From: Caulobacter sp. Root1455 | Lineage (GTDB): Bacteria; Pseudomonadota; Alphaproteobacteria; Caulobacterales; Caulobacteraceae | DNA: 64,000 nt | Direction of reading: 5' to 3' | Assembly: GCF_001426905.1 (NCBI RefSeq) | Contig: NZ_LMFQ01000005.1 | Span: forward strand, 36,348-100,347 | In this document: one piece after another, positions 43,708 to 54,400 of the stretch | How the letters are laid out: each line of letters starts with the position of its first letter | How positions within the stretch are numbered: position 1 is the first letter of the stretch | Notes under the pieces: model-generated | What the model was told of the DNA's origin: nothing | The model's database searches: none | What the model saw: only the letters and a program-made list of their open reading frames with translations | Position numbers and translations under genes: made by a program

Positions 43708-46700
43708 CGCGCTGAACACCTACGGCGGGTCGTTCCTGTTCGCCCCGCTGGCGCCGAATTTCACCGACACCGCGACCGCCAACACCTTCGCCTGGGCGGT
43801 GCAGGCGTGGCTCGCCGACGGCGGCACGTTCTTCGGGCGATACTTCGTCTGGCTGCCGCGCGCGGCGAATCCGCCGGTGTTCGGATCGCCCACCTACGCG
43901 CCGAACGCCTCCAACGGCTTCGCCTTCTCGTTCTCCCAGCAGTCGGCCGGATGGACGCTGCAGAGCAGCTTCAATTCCCTGGTCGGCCTCAACATGTGGC
44001 TGTCGATCGCGGCGGGCGTCTATATCAGCGTGCAGAACGACACCCTGCAGTTCTACGGCCCGCAGGCGCCGGGCATAGGCTACAATTCGCCTCAGGCGCT
44101 GCAGCTGACCGTTCCGTCCAACCTCGCCGTCATCCCGTTGGCCGGGCCGTCGGCCGGCTGCGTGGTCCTGGGCGGCGGCTTGACCGTGGCCAGCCAGCTT
44201 GGCGGCTTCCTGATCGGGATGCAGTACGCCTTCGGCCAGGCGTCGTCCGCGAGCGACGTGGTGCAGCAATTCCAGGTTCTGGACGTGACGAACACGCCCA
44301 GTCTCGATTACGTGGCGGCCTTCGATCCGATCGACCCCTTGTGCACCGGCCCGGCCTCGAACCCCGCGGCGGGGATCTATCGCACGATCATCGCCGCGGC
44401 GCCGGGAACCGCCGCGCTGGCGAGCCTGTTCCGAACGGTCAACAACGACCCGGTGGCCCTGACCCCGCGCAGCACCGCGAGCCTCGCGACCGGACCGTCG
44501 CCCCAGGACGGCGGCTTCATCTTCCAGCCCGTCGGCCCGCTGCAGATCGGGGCCAACCTCCTGCCGGTCCAGGCGAACGTCTACATGACCCCGGCGGGGG
44601 ACTACCTGACCGGCGCGGCGGGAACGAACGGGACCGTGGTCCTGATCCCGGGCCTGGCCGGCACCGAGAACTTCGCTCTGGATCCGGTCGGCGCCGCGTC
44701 TGCGGACGCGCTGCGGTTCGTTGGCGTCTGCCCGGCCTACACGCCGCAGTTTCCCCTGCCGCCGTCCGACATCGCCAACCCGACGACCGGCAAGGCCCAG
44801 CCCACGCTGCCGGTCACCAATCCCCCGACCTACATCACCAGCTGGGCGCAGGTGGTTCCAGGCCAGGGCTCCACGCCGACCTACAGCGCCCAGCCGCAAG
44901 GCAACGCGCTCTACGGCCCCGGCGGCGCGTTCAGCGGGAACAGCAAGACCGTGGCCGGCGCCTTGCGGCCGACCACCTCCATCGGCGCCGTCGATTTCCC
45001 GATCGTCGCCTGGGCCGGCGCCTCGGGCGCCATCCCCGTCGCCGGCTGGGGGGAGTACGAAAGCAAGGTTCTCAGCGCCACCCGCCGCAACGCCTTGCAG
45101 AGCCTGGCGCGCGCCCAGGCCAAGGCCGCCAAGACGCTTCGCGCCGCGAGCCTGGCCGCGCTCAACGCGACCGCCGACGCGACCGTCGGCGCGACGATCA
45201 CGCCGAACGGCACGACCCCGCAGGGGCTGCTGGCCCAACTCGACCAGAGCAGCGGCCATTCGAACTACGAAGCGGTCATCCTGGCCCAGTCCGACGACCT
45301 GGGCACGCCCACCTCGCAGATGTCGTTCCAGAACGTCGATGCGGTGTTGCAGGGCCTGTTCCAGACCAACCAGCTGTTCGCGGTCATCACCAACCCCGCC
45401 CACCTTGGCCAGTTCGCCAATGTCGTCGACATCGCGGGCTGGAAGATGGAGGCGAACGTCGGCGCCAAGTCCGCCTCGTCAAATGTCAGCAACGTCATGA
45501 TCATGAAGTTCTGCGAGGGGACGCTGAGCGACCTGGTCGACAAGCCCAGCGCCTGGACGGATCCGGACGACTTCTCCAACCCCGACCCGAGCATCGGCGT
45601 GGCCGTGCTGTCCCAGGCGCTCAGGCAATATATCGACATCGCGATGAAGGCCGCCCAGGGCGGCAACACCCTCTACAGCAACTTCGCGGACATCGTCACC
45701 AACCCCGAATGGCGGGGAATCCTGGTGCTGGGCGCCGACATCTCGCCGACCGACCTGCCGCCCCAGTTGGCGGGCCTGGCCGCCGGGATCAATTTCACCA
45801 ACTTCCGCGCCCACCATTTCGGCGTCTCGGTCAGCCCGGTCAGCTATGACGGACAGACCCTGAAGATCCCCGGCTCCAGCAGCCTGTTCGGCCTGGTGGA
45901 CTACCAGCTGCCCGCCTTCGCGCAGAGCGTGGCCGGGGGCGCGCCGCCCTCGCTGCCCCTGGCCCTGCCGTCGAGCGGCGCCTACGACTTCACCGTCCTG
46001 CAGCTCCAGAGCCTGTTCGAGAACAGCGCCCTGGTCGATTTCCGCAGTCACGTGCAGGTCACGACCAACGTGCTGTTCGGCTCGAAGGTCACCGCGTCCT
46101 TCTTCAACGCCACCCGCCAGGCGGCCAACAGCGTGGTGCTGACGGGCTACTACCAAAGCGAGGGCGGGCAGGGCACCTATCTGTTCGAGAGCGACGTGCC
46201 CACCGTGATGGTGACCGACAGCAACGTGCTGCGATCGGTGCTGGTCTCGAAGGTCGTCTTCAACACCCTGACCAACAACGACAAGGGCACGCCGCCCAGC
46301 ATCCTGAGCCGGATCCTGATCACGGGCAGCTTCAACTTCGCCGTCCTGATGAGCCAGGCCGACACGGCGTTCGACCTGATGTCCTACGGCATGGCGGCCG
46401 ACGCCCCTCCCGCCACGGCCAGCGGGGGCCTGGCGTTCTCGAACCTGCACATAGACATGTCCTCGCCGGTGGCGAGCCCCAATGTCACCACCTACACGAT
46501 CGTCGAGGACAATCTGGCGTTCGATCTGGCCAACAGCCTGCTGCGCGAGGGCAGCGTGGTGTCGGGCCTGACGCTGCAGCCGCAGGCCTTCCTCGTCTCG
46601 GCGGCCGGCACGACGCCCGCCGCGCGGGGCTATCTGCCCGTGGTGCTGGACGAGGGCGCGCCGCCGCAGACGGCGGTGACCCAGGTCTGGTACGGCGTGT

Positions 46701-47128
46701 CCTGCCTGATCAACATGGGCGGCCCGGGCGCGCTGGCCTCGGCGGCGGGCTTCAATTCGACCCTGCTGATGGCGTGGAGTCCCCAGACCCTTCAAAGCGC
46801 GACCAGCTATGCGGCGTTCGCCGGCCTGCAGCTGCCCGGGGCCTCGCCCGGCGCCAGCGCCTTCAGCCTGCAGGGCGTCGTCAACCTGAAGGTCGACACC
46901 ATTTCGCTGTCGCTGGGTCCGGTGGCGGGCGGCGGGCCCGACGCCTTCACCCTTCGGCTCAGCGACATCTCGCTCAGCTTCCTGGGCATAGCCAAGCTGC
47001 CGTCCGGATCGAGCATCGACCTGTTCGTGTTCGGCTCGCCTGACGGGAAGGGGGCCCTGGGCTGGTACGGCGCCCTGGTTCAGGACCAGGGCCAGTCCGC
47101 GGCGGTTTCCGGGGGAGCTTCGACATGA
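43577..47128 (+). CDS. Giant-operon gene 3: 1183-aa protein with double-glycine leader
   Basis: 1183 aa from the ATG at 43577 with GGAG upstream. Residues 8-19 read VSESDLYQVAGG, matching the leader consensus LSxxELxxIxGG of substrates cut and exported by peptidase-containing ABC transporters. The rest is long, strand-rich and Ala/Thr/Gly-rich, with a helical stretch about 510-560 (SARRNALQ-like, rich in Ala and Arg: LARAQAKAAKTLRAASLAAL). The C-terminus (AFTLRLSDISLSFLGIAKLP, then LFVFGSPDGKGALGWYGALV) looks like a distinct module. No transporter is nearby. Stop overlaps gene 4 by 4 bp. Confidence 0.85.
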   Translation: MSVQFEQVSESDLYQVAGGGSTAWCGYMFPPGGGNPNKPISLDDALNTYGGSFLFAPLAPNFTDTATANTFAWAVQAWLADGGTFFGRYFVWLPRAANPPVFGSPTYAPNASNGFAFSFSQQSAGWTLQSSFNSLVGLNMWLSIAAGVYISVQNDTLQFYGPQAPGIGYNSPQALQLTVPSNLAVIPLAGPSAGCVVLGGGLTVASQLGGFLIGMQYAFGQASSASDVVQQFQVLDVTNTPSLDYVAAFDPIDPLCTGPASNPAAGIYRTIIAAAPGTAALASLFRTVNNDPVALTPRSTASLATGPSPQDGGFIFQPVGPLQIGANLLPVQANVYMTPAGDYLTGAAGTNGTVVLIPGLAGTENFALDPVGAASADALRFVGVCPAYTPQFPLPPSDIANPTTGKAQPTLPVTNPPTYITSWAQVVPGQGSTPTYSAQPQGNALYGPGGAFSGNSKTVAGALRPTTSIGAVDFPIVAWAGASGAIPVAGWGEYESKVLSATRRNALQSLARAQAKAAKTLRAASLAALNATADATVGATITPNGTTPQGLLAQLDQSSGHSNYEAVILAQSDDLGTPTSQMSFQNVDAVLQGLFQTNQLFAVITNPAHLGQFANVVDIAGWKMEANVGAKSASSNVSNVMIMKFCEGTLSDLVDKPSAWTDPDDFSNPDPSIGVAVLSQALRQYIDIAMKAAQGGNTLYSNFADIVTNPEWRGILVLGADISPTDLPPQLAGLAAGINFTNFRAHHFGVSVSPVSYDGQTLKIPGSSSLFGLVDYQLPAFAQSVAGGAPPSLPLALPSSGAYDFTVLQLQSLFENSALVDFRSHVQVTTNVLFGSKVTASFFNATRQAANSVVLTGYYQSEGGQGTYLFESDVPTVMVTDSNVLRSVLVSKVVFNTLTNNDKGTPPSILSRILITGSFNFAVLMSQADTAFDLMSYGMAADAPPATASGGLAFSNLHIDMSSPVASPNVTTYTIVEDNLAFDLANSLLREGSVVSGLTLQPQAFLVSAAGTTPAARGYLPVVLDEGAPPQTAVTQVWYGVSCLINMGGPGALASAAGFNSTLLMAWSPQTLQSATSYAAFAGLQLPGASPGASAFSLQGVVNLKVDTISLSLGPVAGGGPDAFTLRLSDISLSFLGIAKLPSGSSIDLFVFGSPDGKGALGWYGALVQDQGQSAAVSGGAST

Positions 47129-48417
47129 CCCGGGTTCTTTACTGGAACATCGAAAACTTCGCGATCAACAAGATCCAGAACCCGCAGGCGAAGCGGAAGA
47201 GGGGATCTTCCGGGACGGAGCAGGCCGCCTCGGCGGACCGGCTGACCTACATCTCCAGGCATGTCACCGAGACCGATCCCGACATCTTCATCGTCGTCGA
47301 GGTCGAGACTCCCTACAACAACAACCGCGGCGTCCTGTGCGGCGGGGGCGGCGAGACAGGGATGCTGGCCCTGCTGGGCCATCTGCAGGGATTGGACCCG
47401 AACTGGTGTCTGGTGCCGCCGCTGATCGCCGGAAACAAGGAAGCCGTCGGCGTCTTCTTCCGCGCCGACCGCGTCACCTTCACAGGTCCGGACCAGTGGA
47501 ACGGCGGGGTCGGTCCCACCGTGCCGGGCCTGGGGGTGCCGATGGCCCAGGCTTATCCCGCGCCGTGGAACAATTGCCTGCCTGTCGGGAACTACTCCGC
47601 CGCCCGGGTCCAGTTCCCCGGCACGGTCGGCATGCCGCCGCCCAACGTCAATTTCGGGCTCGATGTGCGTCACCCCTACCAGACGACGTTCCTCGACGCC
47701 GGGGGGCGGACCATCAACATCTTCACGGTGCACTCGCCGGCCAACTTCGTAGGGGCGACGGCCTTCCTGCAGAACATGACGACCATGGCCGCGATCGCCG
47801 CCCCCGGGGCGATGAACGAGCTGCGGCTGGTGCTGGGCGATTTCAATCTCACGCTGCTGCGGGTGGCCGACAGCACCTACACCGACTGCTACGCCCCGCT
47901 CACGGCCCTGGGCTACAACGTGGCGTTGGAGCCCGCCTTCGGGCCGATGCCCAACCCTCTGCTCGGCTACGCCGGCTATTTCGCCACGCACATGCGTCCG
48001 ACGGACAGCGCGCGTTGCTGGAGCGAGAACCAGTCGCCCGCCTACTATCCCGCCTACTTCTACTCGGGCGACAGCAACGGCGCGGCCAACGCCTCCATCG
48101 ACAACGTCCTGTACCTGGCCGGCGCGGGCGGCCTGCCGGCCGCGGCGGAGTTGACGGTGATCAACGGCGTTGTCGGCTCCCCCTACGCCAATGCGGGCGC
48201 CAACCCAGGCGGCTGTCCGCAGGGAACCCAGGCCTTCAACGTGGAGCTGAACTGGGACTGGGCCGGCCTGAACGCCCAGTGGGTGAACGGCGAAGCCCCC
48301 GATATCGCGCCTCAATTCGCCCAGCAGCAGGGTGTCCGGGCGTGGTTCCACGGCTGGGGCGTCTACGGAAAGATCCGCAGCACCAGCGACCATCTTCCTT
48401 TGTTCTTCAACGGATAG
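47125..48417 (+). CDS. Giant-operon gene 4: endonuclease/exonuclease/phosphatase-fold enzyme
   Basis: 430 aa, ATG overlapping the stop of gene 3. The EEP (DNase I-like) catalytic motifs are all present: VLYWNIENF (Asn8), IFIVVEVE (Glu59), FTVHSP (His203), LVLGDFN (Asp239, Asn241) and TSDHLPLFF (Asp422, His423). Such enzymes cut phosphodiester or phosphomonoester bonds with Mg2+; the substrate could be DNA, RNA, phosphoinositide or sphingomyelin. No signal peptide. Several inserts make it longer than a minimal domain. It is translationally coupled to a giant-protein gene on one side. Confidence 0.88.
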   Translation: MTRVLYWNIENFAINKIQNPQAKRKRGSSGTEQAASADRLTYISRHVTETDPDIFIVVEVETPYNNNRGVLCGGGGETGMLALLGHLQGLDPNWCLVPPLIAGNKEAVGVFFRADRVTFTGPDQWNGGVGPTVPGLGVPMAQAYPAPWNNCLPVGNYSAARVQFPGTVGMPPPNVNFGLDVRHPYQTTFLDAGGRTINIFTVHSPANFVGATAFLQNMTTMAAIAAPGAMNELRLVLGDFNLTLLRVADSTYTDCYAPLTALGYNVALEPAFGPMPNPLLGYAGYFATHMRPTDSARCWSENQSPAYYPAYFYSGDSNGAANASIDNVLYLAGAGGLPAAAELTVINGVVGSPYANAGANPGGCPQGTQAFNVELNWDWAGLNAQWVNGEAPDIAPQFAQQQGVRAWFHGWGVYGKIRSTSDHLPLFFNG

Positions 48418-48426
48418 GGGGCGGCC

Positions 48427-51400
48427 TTGTCACTCCAGACGCTACAAGCCGCCTTCGCTTCCGCCACCTGGCCGGTCGTGCTCGACGCCACCTATCTGAC
48501 CAGCAACGGCGTGACGCCGCCGCCGGGCTTCGACGCCCTGCTGAAGCAGGCCTTCGTGCTGGCTGGAACCGACGGCCTGTCCGTGGGCGAGGGCCAGGTC
48601 GGCGCCGTGGTCGGCGACAGCTTCACGATCACCGCCGCCAGCCTCACCAACGGCGTGTTCGGCGCCACGGCGGCCCAGACCGCCGTCACCCTGACCTTCA
48701 CCCTGCCGGACACCGCGGGGGCCGTCCTGCTGGTGCAGATCCGCACCGACCTGTCCGGCTGGACCTTCCCAACGGGCTTTCCGTGGATGGTCGGCGGCGT
48801 GTTCGACAATCTGACGTTCAGCCAGTCCAGCCTGCTGTTCTCCACCGCGGCCGGCACGGCCGCCTGGCCGGCCTCCGACGGGGCGTTGGTCGCCCTGACG
48901 CCCGGCATGACCTTCGCCGGCGCCCTGACCCTGAGCCTCTACGCCAACACCGTCCTTCAGATCGCCAACCTGACGGGGGCAGCGGTCCCCAATCCGCTGG
49001 TGATGTCCGGGCCGATCGACGCCTCGGGCGTCAACGACGACACGCCGTTCCCGGTGATGAACCTCACGGCCCCCTTGTCCGCGGCCACGTTCACCTTCCT
49101 GTTCCTGGAAGCCAGCGATCCCTTCTTCGGCTTCGTGATCGAGCCGGCCCCGCCGGCCGAAGGTCCGGTGAACGAGGACGATCCGCCGCCCGAACAGCTG
49201 GTGAGCTACACCTTCGGCGGCCTCGTCACGACCACCACCTCGCCGCCGCTCGCGCTCGGATTCACGGTGCAGATCCAGAGCGCCACCAACAACTTCGCCA
49301 TCGCCCTGGCGCCGCCGGAGGGCGCCACCACGCCCCTGACGCCGGCGAACATCGCCACCATAGCCGGGGTCAACGCCAACTACATCGCCTACGTCCCCGC
49401 GCCGCTGCAGGGCTTCTTCACCGAGATCGCGTTCAAGGGGCTGCTGGTTTCGACTGTCATGTCGAAAGGCAAGACGGTCCCGACCATCACCTCGACCGCC
49501 GTTTCGATCGGAACGCTCGAAGGGTTCCAGTACCAGCTGATCAATGACCCTTCGGGCAATTTCGACCTCACCATCAAATCACTCGACCTGCACTGGACGG
49601 TGCTGAATCCGACCGGGGCTTCCCGCCAGCTTCTGCTGTTCGAGACCACCTTCACCTTCATGCCCACCGTCTTCACCGACGCGCAGGGCAATCCGGGCGG
49701 CGAGTTCGCGCTGTCGATCGACCAGGACTTCACGATCCTGGCGGAATTCCAGGGCCAGGTTTCGCTGGCCAACCTGCTGCCGGCCGTGACCGGCGGCCTG
49801 GTCCAGATGCCGGACGGGATCTCCGTGGTCTTCAGCGACGTGCAGCTGATGATCGATCCGCCCAACACCAGCTATGCGTTCTCGTTCGGGCTGGACGTCA
49901 CCGTCGACATCATCACCTGGAACGGCCAGCCGCTGATCAGGCTGGACGGCATGCGCATGGCGCTGTCGGCCCAGACGCCGCAGCCCACCCAGCCGCCGGC
50001 GGCCAAACCGCCTTCGACCGCCTATTCGGCCTCGATGTCGGGCCTGATGGCGGTCGGGCCGATCGCGATCGACATGTTGATCGCCTACGAAGGGCAGGGG
50101 ACTTCGCCGCAATGGCGGCTGCAGAGCTCCCTGGCCGCGCCGCTGGACCTGGGGTCGCTGTTGCGCGACCTGTTCGCGGTCACCGATCTGGACAAGTTCC
50201 TGCCGGACTTCCTGCCCAAGACCCTGATCGTCGATCGCTTCGCCGTCGGCGCGATCATCCCGACGGCCTCGGGCGCCCAGTCGCAATACACCATCGCCGG
50301 GGCCCTGACCTGGGAGACGACGGTGCTGCCGGGCCTGCCGATCGCCTGCACGGCCGATCTGGCCCTGGCCTATGACGGCTCCAAGCCCGCGGGCAGCGAA
50401 TTCTCCGGTTCGGTGCTGGGCACGATCTCGGTGGCGGCGGTCCAGGGGCTCACCGTCTCGATCGCCTACGCGTTCAACCAGCCCGGCAGCGCCGGCGGCT
50501 CGACGCTGGCGGTGCAGTGGGAAGGCGTCACCGGCACCTATGACAGCACCGCCGAGACCATCACCGTCACCCTGAACGGGTGGAGCCTGGGATCGCTGAT
50601 CACTTCGCTGGTGCAGCTGACCGGCCGCTCGTATTTCTCGCTGTCCGGTCCATGGGCGGTGCTGAACTCGATCTCGCTGGACGGCCTGTTCCTGACCTTC
50701 CATCTGGCCGCCAACGCGCCGACGACGGTCAGCGCCGGCTACACGCTGTCGTCGCCGATCGACCTCGGCTTCCTGGTGATCGACGGCTTCAACTTCGCCC
50801 GCGATCCCAAGACCGGGAAGGTCCTGTTCACGATCTCCGGCCGTTCGCCGCTGTCGTCCGACCCTTCATTTCAGCCGCTGTTCAGCGACGACCCGACCAA
50901 GGGCCAAGACGTCACCAAGATGCCGGAGGTGCCGGGCCGCGGGAACGCGCTGTTCGACCTGCGCCTGCTCGCCCTGGGCCAGCACGTGTCGATCAACGCC
51001 AGCGACATGAGCAGCACCCAGGCCGTCATCAAGTCCCTGGAGCAGATCCCCTCGACCGGCTCGGGCAGCGGCAATCCCGTCGACCCCACCAGCACCCAGG
51101 CCAAGCAGCCGCGCTACAACGCCGACAGCAACTGGCTGATCGCCACCGACATCGGCCTGTTCCGCGTCGGCGACGCCAAGAGCAGTCTCTATTCGATCGA
51201 GGTCATGGTCGTGTTCAACGATCCTGACCTCTACGGCCTGAGGCTCGGCTTCAACGGCGACAAGATCCCGGTCCTGAAGGATCTGGCCATCGACATCATG
51301 TACAAGAAGGTGACGCCGACCATCGGCGTGTACCAGCTTGACCTGGTGCTGCCCGGCTCGATCCGGCAACTGAACTTCGGGGCCCTGAACGTCACGCTGC

Positions 51401-54400
51401 CGACCATCGGCATCGCCATCTACACCAACGGCGACTTCACGTTCGACCTGGGCTTCCCCTACAACATGGACTTCTCCGGATCGTTCACGATCCAGGCCAT
51501 CGTCGGCCCGTTCCCGGTGATGGGATCGGGCGGATTCTATTTCTCCAAGCTTAGCAACGCCACCTCCACCAAGATCCCCAAGACCGACAAGGGGACCTTC
51601 GATCCGGTGATCGAGTTCGGCATCGGCCTGCAGATGGGGCTGGGCTATTCGATCGACAAAGGCATCCTGTCGGCGGGCTTCTCGGTCACCTTCTTCGGCA
51701 TCATCCAGGGCGTGTTCGCGCCCTGGCATCCCTATGACGGGTCCAACGCCGTGACGGTGGCCAACGGCACGGCCCTGGCCGCCACCAACAAGGAGGTCCA
51801 GGCCGACAACTATTTCTGGCTGCGGGGCCAGTTTGGCATTCAGGGCAAGCTCTACGGCACGATCAATTTCGCGATCATCTCGGCCAGCGTGTCGGTGTCG
51901 ATCGTCCTGGCGCTGCAGATCACCTACGAGTCGTATCGCGCCATTCCGATGTCGGTGTCGGCGTCCGTCTCGGTCTCGGTCTCGGTCAAGATCGATCTTG
52001 GCCTGTTCTCCTTCTCCATCAGCTTCTCCTTCGCGACGACGATCTCGGAGGACATGACCATCGGCTCCGACAGCACCGCGCCCTGGGATCCCCAGCCCAA
52101 GATGCTGGCCTTCGCGGCGTTCGGCGAGGTCGAGACCCAAGCCCGGCCGCGCGCTCTGGAACGGCCGGCCAAGGTGGCGCTGCGGTTCGCGCCGCAGCCG
52201 CGCGTGATGAGCCTTTCGGCCTCCGCATCCGCCGATGCCAACGCCGACACGACGCCCACCTTGACCATCGTGCTCACGCCGCAGTTCACCGTGCTCGCGC
52301 CGGACATGAAACAGCTGAGCCTGGCCAACCAGCAGGGCGCCTTCGTGACCCTGTTCTCGATGGACGCGCCGACCGCGGCCGGCGACGGCAACGCGACCGG
52401 TTCGTCGTTCGCCGCCCTGTGCGACGCCCTGCTGCCCTGGGTCATCGCGTCCCACCCGGCGACGCCGGACAGCGCGGCTCAGGCCGAGACGCCGGTCAGC
52501 GTCGCCACCCTCAAGGAGATCCTGGCGGTTCTGGCCGACCCCGCCCAGCAACCGGCGCTCGCGGCCTCGGACATCCTGGCGTTCCTGAAGGCCAACTTCA
52601 CCGTCGATCTCGTCACCAATCCCAGCAAGGCGCAGCAGGACGCGCTGAAGGCCGGGGCGGTGATCTTCCCCGTCATGCCGGGCCTGAGCCTGACCGTGCC
52701 GTCGCCGGCGCCGACCACGGGGGGCGGCACGGTCACGATCGACTTCGAGGCCTGGACCGCGATCACCCCGGCTTATCGCACCGCGGTGATCGCCGCGTTC
52801 GACAAGCTGGCGGCGACGCTGAACAACGAGATCAACGCGCCGGCCCCCAAGGCGCTGTCGCTGGACGAGACGCCGGAATCCCTGGCTCAGGTGCTGTTCG
52901 AAGACGCCTTCGCCATGATCTCGCGGCAACTGTTGCAGGCGGCGATCGACTGCTACGCCTCGTTCCCCTACGCGCTGCGGCCGAAGGATTCCCTCAATTC
53001 GATCATGGCCTTCGTCCAGACGGGCGAGGCCAATCCGCGCTTCACCTTCGAGGACCTGGTCAACGGCAATCCGCAGAACCCGCTGACCGTCGGGGGGACG
53101 CTCTATTTCGACGGCGTCACCGCCAGCGTCCAGAGCCGGGTCGACGGCGCGACGACGATCATCGAGTCGCTGTCGGCCATCGCGGCCCGCTTCAGCGCGC
53201 CGCAGTTCACGACCACCCCCGCGGCGCTGATCGTCAGCAACCAGAACGCCACCAACCTGCTGCAGGCGGGCGTGACGATCACCATTGGCGCGGCGTCCGC
53301 CACCACCCAGCTCGGCGACAGCTTCGACAGCGTGGCCAAGGCGCTGAACGTCTCGATCGACGTCCTGGCGGCCCAGACCAGCCTCTATGACCTGAACACC
53401 CTGCTTCTGGTCGGAGCGCCGCTGATCATACCGACGCTGGTCTACACCACCGTCGCCGGGGACACGTTGGGCGCGCTGCTCGGCCGGTTCGGCGTCGGCG
53501 CGACCGCGTTCGTGGCGCGGACGGAAAACCTCGCCCTGGCGGATATCTTCGACGCCAAGCAGGAGCCGCTGGTCCATCTGTCCAAGCTGGACTTGCTGAC
53601 CGGCGACCAACTGAGCCAGGGCGTGGCGGCGGGCGAGACCGTGGGCCAGACCGCCGGCATGGTCTCGCGCTTCATGCTCCAGGGGCTGCGCCTGCCCAAC
53701 ACCACCGGCCTGACGCTGTCGCCGAAGTTCCTGTATCCGACCAACCAGTCGGAATACGGCCTCTATCAGCTCACCGGCCAGCAGTTCCCGGTCACCACCT
53801 ATGGCGTCCCCTACACGGTCACCCTGAACAAGGACACGACCAAGCTGGACTGGGTGCAGGTCAACGGCTCCGTCGCCAACGCCAGCGGCGACACCGACCT
53901 GACCCTGGCCGCGGCCAATCTCAAGGTCGTGCTGAACTGGGCGGTGACCTACGGCTACAATCCCAGCGCCTCGACCGTGGATCCCGATCTCACCCTGGCG
54001 CCGGAGCCCCCGCTGGCGCTCACGCCCCAGCAGTTCGCGGCCGCCGGCTACGCGCCGTGGAACACCTCGGGCATGAGCGAGATCACTCAGATCACCGCGC
54101 CGCCCGGAACGTCGCAGACGGCGGCGACCGGCGGCTCGGGCCAGGCCCAGCCCTATCTGTGGCGGCTGCCCCCCGCGTTGCTGAGCCGGATCGAGACCCA
54201 GCAGGCCGCCTTGACCGAGGACATGCCGCTGTCGGCGGCCATGAGCTATCTGCCGGTGTTCGCGCCGGCGACCCTGACAACGGATCCGGCCACCCAGCTC
54301 CCGATCGTGACCGCGGTCGACGACTACGCCTACGCCACCCGCATCGACTTCCAGATCCGCAAGCTGGAACAGGCGGCGGGCGCCCAGACCCCGACGGCGA

